In this document: positions 14,594 through 20,046 of the stretch, in pieces
Numbering within the stretch: the first letter of the stretch is position 1
Layout: each line of letters begins with the position of its first letter
DNA from: DASUBN01 sp035691665
GTDB lineage: Bacteria > Pseudomonadota > Gammaproteobacteria > Natronospirales > REEB76
Assembly (NCBI GenBank): GCA_035691665.1
Contig: DASSIS010000011.1
Span: 1 to 20,046, forward strand
Reading direction: 5' to 3'
DNA length: 20,046 nt
Position numbers and translations under genes: made by a program
Notes under the pieces: model-generated
Seen by the model: only the letters and a program-made list of their open reading frames with translations
Told to the model about the DNA's origin: nothing
Databases searched by the model: none

Positions 14594-15139
14594 ATGAAGC
14601 GTCACCTACTCACCCTCTCCGCCCTGCTCGCCCTCTTCGCCCTGCCCGCCTTCGCGGCGCTGCCGGTGGGCAGCAAGGCCCCGATGTTCACGGCCCAGGC
14701 GACCCTCGGCGGCAAGGAATTCACGTTCAACCTGGCGGACGCCCTCAAGAAAGGGCCGGTGGTGGTGTACTTCTACCCGGAGGCGTTCACCAAGGGCTGC
14801 ACCATCGAAGCCCATGACTTCGCCGCCGCCATGGACAAGTACCAGGCGCTCGGCGCCACTGTCATCGGCGTCTCCCACGATGAGATCGACAAGCTCAACA
14901 GGTTCTCCGTGAGCGAATGCCAGAGCAAGTTCCCGGTGGCGGTGGACAGCTCGCAGGTGGTAATGAAATCCTACGACGCGATCCTGCCGCAGAACGCCAA
15001 GTACGCCAACCGCACGTCCTACGTGATCGCGCCGGACGATACCATCCTCTACACCTACACCAACATGGATCCGGGCGAGCACGTGGCCAACACCCTGGCA
15101 GCGCTCCAGGATTGGAAGAGCAAGCAGCACGGCAACTGA
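14594..15139 (+). CDS. Exported peroxiredoxin, PrxQ/BCP-like
   Basis: A 181-residue thiol peroxidase with an N-terminal signal peptide (a KR pair, a hydrophobic core, cleavage probably after AFA at residue 21). The peroxidatic cysteine is C69 in YFYPEAFTKGCT, fitting the Pxxx(T/S)xxC motif. The classic BCP resolving cysteine five residues later is absent. A second cysteine, C109 in VSECQSKFPV, is about 40 residues on, as in PrxQ proteins that resolve from helix 3. DTILYTYTNMDPGEHV is a typical C-terminal stretch. It should reduce peroxides in the periplasm; the electron donor is unknown. It stands alone and is closed by a strong bidirectional terminator. Identity as a peroxiredoxin is firm; the mechanism is inferred. 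Confidence 0.9.
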   Translation: MKRHLLTLSALLALFALPAFAALPVGSKAPMFTAQATLGGKEFTFNLADALKKGPVVVYFYPEAFTKGCTIEAHDFAAAMDKYQALGATVIGVSHDEIDKLNRFSVSECQSKFPVAVDSSQVVMKSYDAILPQNAKYANRTSYVIAPDDTILYTYTNMDPGEHVANTLAALQDWKSKQHGN

Positions 15140-15169
15140 ACCGGCGCCTAAGCGTCACCCGCAAATCGA

Positions 15170-15201
15170 AAAGCCCGGGAGTGCTTGCACTCCCGGGCTT
15201 T
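15170..15201. terminator. Bidirectional Rho-independent terminator
   Basis: A perfect 15-bp inverted repeat (15170-15184 with 15187-15201) with A-tract and T-tract at the ends of the stem. It serves the peroxiredoxin gene (plus) and the His-rich protein gene (minus), whose stop codons lie 31 and 15 bp away. Confidence 0.9.
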
Positions 15202-15215
15202 GCTTTGTCTGAAAC

Positions 15216-15782
15216 TCACCAGTTGCCGTCGTTCGAGGGCGGCGGGGGTGGAGGCGGAGGCGGGGCCGCCGTGGGCGCCGGAGCCGTGTTCGCGGCCGGC
15301 GGCGTAGCCGGCACCTGCTCCCAACCCACCGGACACTGGGTCACGTAGGGATAGTAGTTCTGGGCGGAGGCGCAGTAGTACCAATAGGCCGGTGCCGGCG
15401 CCGGGGGCGCCGCCGGCGCTGCCTCCACCGGCTGGGACGGGGCCTGCTCCACGATCACCGTGGAGGGCACGTAGGGATCGGGATAGGGGTACGCGGGCGC
15501 ATTGAAGAACACCCAGGCGCCGCCCACCACCCACCACCAGCCGAAGTGGTTGTCGTGCCAGTCGTGGATCCAGTGCCCGCCGCGCCAGGCGTCGAAATCG
15601 TGGTCGTGGAAATGGCGGATGTCACCGTGCCCCCACACCACGCCGCGCACATCCTCGTGATGGGTGGTGAACACGTGGACCCCGACCGCGGTATGGTGAT
15701 GGTCGTCGGCCAGGGCGGCACTGCCGAGCGCCGCGGCCAGGGCGAAGACCAGGACCTTGGGGGCTTGCTTCAGTATCTTCAT
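15216..15782 (-). CDS. Exported His/Trp-rich protein with Pro-rich C-terminus
   Basis: A 188-residue protein with a signal peptide (cleavage probably after ALA near residue 25). The next 55 residues hold about 14 histidines plus many Asp and Trp (DDHHH, RHFHDHD, GGHWIHDWHDNHF), then a short hydrophobic WWWVVGGAWVFF patch. A Pro/Ala linker leads to WYYCASAQNYYPYVTQC (C137 and C150, a possible disulfide), and the protein ends with nine prolines in a row. I recognise the C-terminal YYPYV-C-GW pattern from uncharacterised proteobacterial envelope proteins, but no function is known. ATG 15782 is chosen, seven bases after GGAGGT, rather than the GTG at 15791. Metal binding is plausible from composition only. 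It lies directly downstream of a two-component system. Confidence 0.8.
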   Translation of the reverse strand: MKILKQAPKVLVFALAAALGSAALADDHHHTAVGVHVFTTHHEDVRGVVWGHGDIRHFHDHDFDAWRGGHWIHDWHDNHFGWWWVVGGAWVFFNAPAYPYPDPYVPSTVIVEQAPSQPVEAAPAAPPAPAPAYWYYCASAQNYYPYVTQCPVGWEQVPATPPAANTAPAPTAAPPPPPPPPPSNDGNW

Positions 15783-15935
15783 GGCTGGCACCTCCGACGG
15801 CAGTGAGATCTCATGTCTCGCAATGTATACAACGGGATGTTACCGGAGCTGTTGACGTATTGTCCCGGCGCCGATTACGACGAAATGTAACAGTGCGACG
15901 ACGCACCGCCGCGGGCCATGCAGGCCAGGAGGAGG

Positions 15936-17318
15936 TTAACCGGAGACGTCCCTGCCCAGCGGGAGCCGGGTCCGCGGCAGGACGATACGCGCCCGCAGGC
16001 CCGGTGCGGCATCCTCCAGCTGCAAGCGTCCCTGGTGCAGATAAGCGATGGCGGTGACGATGGAGAGCCCGAGGCCTGTGCCCGGCACCCGCGACTCCAG
16101 GCGGTAGAAACGCTCGGTGACGCGCCCGAGTTCCGCAGGTGGCACGCCCGGACCCTTGTCCTCCACCAGGATGGAAGTCCGCTGCGGTTCCTCGATGAGG
16201 CTGACCCGGATGTCGGGAGAACCGTCGGCGTATTTGACGGCGTTCTCCACCAGGTTCGCGAGCGCCGCAGCGAGCAGGTGCCGGTCCCCCTGCACCACGG
16301 GATCGCCCTTGAGCTCTGCCGTGAGTGTCATGCCGCGGGTCTCGGCCATGGCATCATAGAGTTCCACCACGTCGGTGACCACCGCCGCGAGATGTACGGG
16401 TTCGAAGGGCTGGCGCCGGGTGCCGGACTCGGCTTCGGCGATCTGCAGCAGCCGCTCGAACACCACGATGAGGGCGTCGATCTCCTGGATGGCGGCCTGC
16501 GCCGCCTCCGACAAGGGCGTCGAGTCATGGTTATGCCGCAGGGCTTCCTCGAGCTGACCGCGGGTGCGGCTCAAGGGCGTGCGCAGGTTGTGGGCGATGC
16601 TGTTGGAGACGTGGCGCACGCCGTCCATGAGCTGCTGGATGCGGTCCAGCATCTGGTTGATGTCGCGGCTAAGACGCATGAACTCATCGTCCGCCTTGCC
16701 GAGCGGGATGCGCTGACCGAGGTTTCCGGACTGGATCGCCTGGGTCGTGCTCCGGATGGCAGCGAGGTTGCGCACGAGCAGACGCCGGAAGAACAGAGCG
16801 CTCACGATCACCAGCAGCAGGGCGATGCCGCCACCCACGCCCAGGGAACGCCATACCAGCCTGCGGATCCTGCGCTTATCCAACAGGTCGCGCCCCACCA
16901 CCAGGGTCGAACCGTCCAGGAGCCGGTGCCAGAACATGCGGCTCTCGGAAGCGCGCCCGTAACGTGTGACATCTCCGGTGAAGAGCGTCTCGTACGGCAC
17001 GCCGTCCGTCGGCCAGGCGGTGAGGTTGCCGGCGAGCCTTTGCCCCTTGGCATCGAGCAGCAGGTACACCTCCGTGTCCTGGCTCACGCCATCGTTGAGG
17101 AGTTCGGTGATCTCCTTGCTGAGGCCAGCCGTCCCCTGTGAAGCGAAGCTGGCGCTCATGTTCACCGAACTCGCCAGCAGCCGCCGGTCTATGCCGTGCG
17201 CCTGCACCACCACGGCGTAGTAATAGAAGATCGAGGAGAGCACCACGAGGGTGACGATCATCAGCCCGCCGTAGGCCAGCGCGATGCGGAAGGTCACCGA
17301 ATCCCAGAACCTAGGCAT
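15936..17318 (-). CDS. Sensor histidine kinase
   Basis: A 460-residue membrane sensor kinase. TM1 is about 11-36, a periplasmic domain of about 120 residues follows, TM2 is about 156-178, HAMP about 180-232, and a HisKA domain carries H243 in IAHNLRTPLSR. The HATPase domain has NLVENAVKY (N-box, about 355-363), EDKGPG (G1, 386-391) and GTGLGLS (G2, 413-419). The residue after the phospho-accepting His is Asn244 instead of the usual Glu or Asp. It overlaps the response regulator gene by 8 bp. The layout resembles QseC/heavy-metal-type kinases, but the signal is unknown. Confidence 0.93.
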   Translation of the reverse strand: MPRFWDSVTFRIALAYGGLMIVTLVVLSSIFYYYAVVVQAHGIDRRLLASSVNMSASFASQGTAGLSKEITELLNDGVSQDTEVYLLLDAKGQRLAGNLTAWPTDGVPYETLFTGDVTRYGRASESRMFWHRLLDGSTLVVGRDLLDKRRIRRLVWRSLGVGGGIALLLVIVSALFFRRLLVRNLAAIRSTTQAIQSGNLGQRIPLGKADDEFMRLSRDINQMLDRIQQLMDGVRHVSNSIAHNLRTPLSRTRGQLEEALRHNHDSTPLSEAAQAAIQEIDALIVVFERLLQIAEAESGTRRQPFEPVHLAAVVTDVVELYDAMAETRGMTLTAELKGDPVVQGDRHLLAAALANLVENAVKYADGSPDIRVSLIEEPQRTSILVEDKGPGVPPAELGRVTERFYRLESRVPGTGLGLSIVTAIAYLHQGRLQLEDAAPGLRARIVLPRTRLPLGRDVSG

Positions 17319-17991
17319 CGGCGCGGATCGTGTATCCCTCGCCCCGCAGGGTGTGCAGCAGGGGTGGCGAGAAACCCCGGTCGATCTTGTTGCGCAGACG
17401 GCTGATCTGTACGTCGATGATGTTGGTGCCCGGATCGAAATGGCAATCCCAGACCGACTCGAGCAGCATGGTGCGCGTGATCACCTGCCCCTGGTGGCGC
17501 ACCATGAACTCCAGCAGGCGGAACTCCCGCGGCCGGAGTGCGATGGGCTTCCCGGCCCGCTCCACCTTGCGCTTGACGAGGTCCATACGCAGGTCCGCGA
17601 CCGCGAGCTCGCGCGCCTCTCCCTGCTGCTTGGAACGGCGCGTAAGGGCGTCGATGCGCGCTAGCAACTCGGAGAACGCGAAGGGTTTGGTGAGGTAATC
17701 GTCGCCGCCTTCCCTGAGGCCCCGCACGCGCTCGTCGAGGCTGGCGAGCGCGCTCAGGATGATCACCGGCGTGGCCTTGCCTGCGTCGCGCACGGACTTG
17801 AGGATGTTCAGTCCATCGAGCCCGTTGGGAAGCATGCGATCGAGGATGACCACGTCCCACTGCTCGCCCACACCGCGCCGCAGGCCTTCGTCGCCGTCGG
17901 CGCAGAGCACCACGCCATGCCCCTCCTCCTCCAGACCCTTGCGGATGTAGTCGGCGGTCTTGGCTTCGTCTTCGATCACGAGGCAGCGCAT
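17311..17991 (-). CDS. OmpR/PhoB-family response regulator
   Basis: A 226-residue regulator. The receiver domain has the acidic pair E7/D8, phospho-acceptor D51 in VILDRMLP and K102 in YLTKPF. The C-terminal winged helix (about 125-224) contains LRPREFRLLEFMVRHQGQVITR and DVQISRLRNKID. ATG 17991 is chosen: GGAG lies eight bases before it and it begins exactly at the receiver's first strand (MRCLVIEDE). The ATG at 17997 has its ribosome binding site too close. The regulator is followed by its kinase with an 8-bp overlap and begins 34 bp after sppA. Receiver and DNA-binding domains look fully intact. Confidence 0.94.
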   Translation of the reverse strand: MRCLVIEDEAKTADYIRKGLEEEGHGVVLCADGDEGLRRGVGEQWDVVILDRMLPNGLDGLNILKSVRDAGKATPVIILSALASLDERVRGLREGGDDYLTKPFAFSELLARIDALTRRSKQQGEARELAVADLRMDLVKRKVERAGKPIALRPREFRLLEFMVRHQGQVITRTMLLESVWDCHFDPGTNIIDVQISRLRNKIDRGFSPPLLHTLRGEGYTIRADA

Positions 17992-18025
17992 GGCCATGGC
18001 TCCGGACACCGGGCTGGGCATGGGT

Positions 18026-19864
18026 CTAGCGTACCTCACAGAAGCAGTAGGCATACACCCCATGCGGGTCGTCGAACACGGCCAGGGAGCGGGCTAAGCC
18101 CTGCAGCCGGCCGTACCAGGAGGCAGGCCCCGCGGGGGCCTTCAGGGAAGCGCGCGCGCCGTCGGAATCGCTCGCCAGGCTGATGAGCAGGCGATCCAGG
18201 TAACTCGGCTGCTTCTCGACGAAATCCACGGAGTAACGGTCGCCGAGGTCGGCGAGCTTGGCCGCTGCCGCCACTGCATCGTCCAGGTCGCCGTAGGCGT
18301 CCACCAGCCCCAGGCGCTTGGCGTCGCTGCCCGCCCACACCCGTCCCTGGGCGATGGCGTCCACGTCCTCCACCTTCATGTGGCGGTTCTTGGCTACCTT
18401 GGTGATGAACTCCTGGTAGCCGTGATCGATGCTGAGCTGGAAGGCCTGCTTCATCTCCGGCGACATGGGCCGGGTGATGTCGAAAGCGTCGCTGAAGGGG
18501 GTGGTGCCGACGCCATCGGTATGCACGCCGAGCTTGGCGAGAGCATCCTGGAAGGTGGGCAGCATCCCGAAGATGCCTATCGACCCGGTGATGGTAGCGG
18601 GACTGGCGTAGATCTTGTCTCCGGCCATGGAGATCCAGTAACCGCCGGAGGCGGCCACGTCGCCCATGGACACCACCACGGGTTTGCCTGCCTCCTTGGT
18701 GAGCTCGATCTCGCGCAGGATGAGGTCGGAGGCGAAGGAGCTACCACCGGGGCTGTCCACCCGCAGCACCAAGGCCTTCACGGAGTCGTCGTAACGGGCT
18801 TCGCGGATGAGCGCGGTGGTGGAATCGCCGCCGATGGTGCCGGGCGGCTGGTCGCCCGCCATCACATCGCCTTCCGCCACCACCACCGCCACCTTGTCGC
18901 CGCCCGACAGCGTGCCGTGGTCGTCTCCGTCCACCGCCGCCAGGTAGTTCTGGTATTCGATACCGCGAAAGCTGTGGTTGGCGCTGCCCACCACCTTGGC
19001 CACGGCCTGCTGCATCTGGTCGGGAGTCGCGATCTTATCCACCAGGCGGTTCTGCAGAGCGAGCTTGGCGTCGTCGCCCCCCACGGCAGCGAGACTCGCA
19101 GGCAAGGCATCTATGTAAGTCTTGATGGCGTCACCGGGCAGCTTGCGCGCGCGGGTGACCTCGGACTGGTAGTCGCTCCACAGGGCGTCAAGCACCTGGG
19201 TGTAATCCTCGCGGGCCTCAGGTGACATGTCGTTGCGCATGAACGGCTCCACGGCGGACTTGTACTTACCCACCCGGAACACGTTCCATTCGACGCCATA
19301 CTTGTCGAGAGCATCCTTGAAATAAGGCTGGTAGAGGCCGAAGCCCTTCAGGAACACCTGGCCTTGGGGGTGGATGAACACCACGTCCGCCGTGGACGCC
19401 AAGTAGTATTGGGCCTGATCGTAGGAATCGCCCAGTGCGTATACGGGCTTGCCGGTCTTCTCGAAGGCGTGGATGGCGTGCGCGATGTACTCGAGCTGCT
19501 CCATACCGGCGCCGTCCAGCTCATCGGTCTCCAGCACCAAGGCCTTGATGCGCTCGTCGCCCGCCGCCTTATCGACGGCTTCCACCACGTCCCGCAGGCG
19601 CGTCTGGGGCTGCTGCTTCTGGCCCAGGAAGCGGTCGATGGCCCGCTCGCTGGGGTCGCCGGAGAACTGCTCCACGAGCTGCCCCTGGAAATCCACCACC
19701 AGCGCCGCGGTGGATGGCACCGACAGGTGGCGGGAACCCAAGGAACCCACCAGCAGCACCAGCACGATGACGGTGATGACGAAGTTGATGACCAGCCGGC
19801 AGAGGAAGTCCCACAACTTCCACATCCCGCCGAAGATATGTACGAAGAAATTCTTTTCACTCAT
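18026..19864 (-). CDS. sppA: Signal peptide peptidase SppA, 67K type (protease IV)
   Basis: A 612-residue inner-membrane protease (E. coli SppA is 618) that degrades cleaved signal peptides. One N-terminal membrane span (about 24-43) precedes two tandem SppA domains. The catalytic lysine is K202 in RVGKYKSAVEPF and the nucleophile is S406 in MGDVAASGGYWIS, matching the Lys209/Ser409 dyad of E. coli. A weak AAGGG lies 11 bases before the ATG. The C-terminal 50 residues, ending YAYCFCEVR, look less conserved. It is followed after 34 bp by the response regulator gene in the same direction; no terminator is seen between them. Confidence 0.95.
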   Translation of the reverse strand: MSEKNFFVHIFGGMWKLWDFLCRLVINFVITVIVLVLLVGSLGSRHLSVPSTAALVVDFQGQLVEQFSGDPSERAIDRFLGQKQQPQTRLRDVVEAVDKAAGDERIKALVLETDELDGAGMEQLEYIAHAIHAFEKTGKPVYALGDSYDQAQYYLASTADVVFIHPQGQVFLKGFGLYQPYFKDALDKYGVEWNVFRVGKYKSAVEPFMRNDMSPEAREDYTQVLDALWSDYQSEVTRARKLPGDAIKTYIDALPASLAAVGGDDAKLALQNRLVDKIATPDQMQQAVAKVVGSANHSFRGIEYQNYLAAVDGDDHGTLSGGDKVAVVVAEGDVMAGDQPPGTIGGDSTTALIREARYDDSVKALVLRVDSPGGSSFASDLILREIELTKEAGKPVVVSMGDVAASGGYWISMAGDKIYASPATITGSIGIFGMLPTFQDALAKLGVHTDGVGTTPFSDAFDITRPMSPEMKQAFQLSIDHGYQEFITKVAKNRHMKVEDVDAIAQGRVWAGSDAKRLGLVDAYGDLDDAVAAAAKLADLGDRYSVDFVEKQPSYLDRLLISLASDSDGARASLKAPAGPASWYGRLQGLARSLAVFDDPHGVYAYCFCEVR

Positions 19865-19912
19865 GGAGCTTGTGACCCTTTGCTTGGCGATGGACCCGTC
19901 TTCAGGTCAGTT

Positions 19913-20046
19913 TCAATTATGCGCCACTACCTCAATGGTGGAGCTATCGATTATTTCAAGTATCTGGGGCAACCAGGCCTCGTGTTCGGGTTTCATGAGG
20001 CAGGAACGCAGGGCGGTGACGGTCTCGGCGTCCGCCGCGAGACCGG
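19913..20046 (-). CDS. C-terminal end of an unidentified protein (cut by window edge)
   Basis: An open frame enters from the right edge on the minus strand and ends at TGA 19915-19913. It encodes 43 residues, including CLMKPEHEAWLPQILEII and a final STIEVVAHN. The other two minus frames across this stretch give no equally good coding end, and the spacing of 48 bp to sppA is typical for these genes. No family is recognised from so short a piece. Confidence 0.5.
   Translation of the reverse strand, partial: GLAADAETVTALRSCLMKPEHEAWLPQILEIIDSSTIEVVAHN

Noticed and set aside
15789..15791. GTG start for the His-rich protein
   Set aside because: It lies directly in the GGAGGTG ribosome binding site; the ATG nine bases later has proper spacing.

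Overview
The window looks like chromosomal DNA from a high-GC gammaproteobacterium. Supporting points are an Escherichia-type NADP isocitrate dehydrogenase, a kbl-tdh pair, Hsp15, a 67K-type SppA and a complete lipid A aminoarabinose (arn) operon. Genes are densely packed with many ATGA/GTGA overlaps. The species cannot be fixed from sequence alone; a Xanthomonadales/Nevskiales-like lineage is a guess.

Layout. 1-1314 (minus): the end-truncated start of a sulfotransferase-like gene, coupled by ATGA to an atypical class IV aminotransferase. 1385-2626 (minus): icd, with its own terminator and probable promoter. 2684-9907 (minus): the arn operon in the order arnT, SMR-type flippase subunit, arnB, arnC, arnA formyltransferase, arnA decarboxylase, arnD. 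The two ArnA activities, fused in E. coli, are separate overlapping genes here. 10005-11520 (minus): a TfoX-N protein, a truncated second tfoX start, a NUDIX hydrolase and hslR. 11660-14432 (plus): kbl, tdh (threonine to glycine) and an unknown small protein. 14594-15139 (plus): an exported PrxQ/BCP-type peroxiredoxin, closed by a strong bidirectional terminator. 15216-19864 (minus): sppA, an OmpR-type response regulator with its histidine kinase, and a His-rich exported protein. 19913-20046 (minus): the C-terminal end of an unknown gene.

How the genes work together. The arn genes should make UDP-L-Ara4FN (ArnA and ArnB), load it onto undecaprenyl phosphate (ArnC), deformylate it (ArnD), flip it (SMR protein) and transfer it to lipid A (ArnT), which usually confers polymyxin resistance. 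No ugd or PmrAB is present. Kbl and Tdh act in sequence on threonine.

The most unusual structure is a family of three roughly 100-120 bp hairpin-rich repeats (6572-6680, 10333-10435, 10550-10669), all in the same orientation. Two of them join a truncated 5' gene start (arnC', tfoX') to an intact but diverged copy of the same gene immediately downstream, with the reading frame open through the repeat. The tfoX stub differs from its intact partner mostly at synonymous positions. This suggests that it was a functional homologue before truncation, so the repeats may mark recombination or gene-replacement junctions. A separate roughly 133 bp element with imperfect terminal inverted repeats of about 30 bp lies between kbl and tdh.
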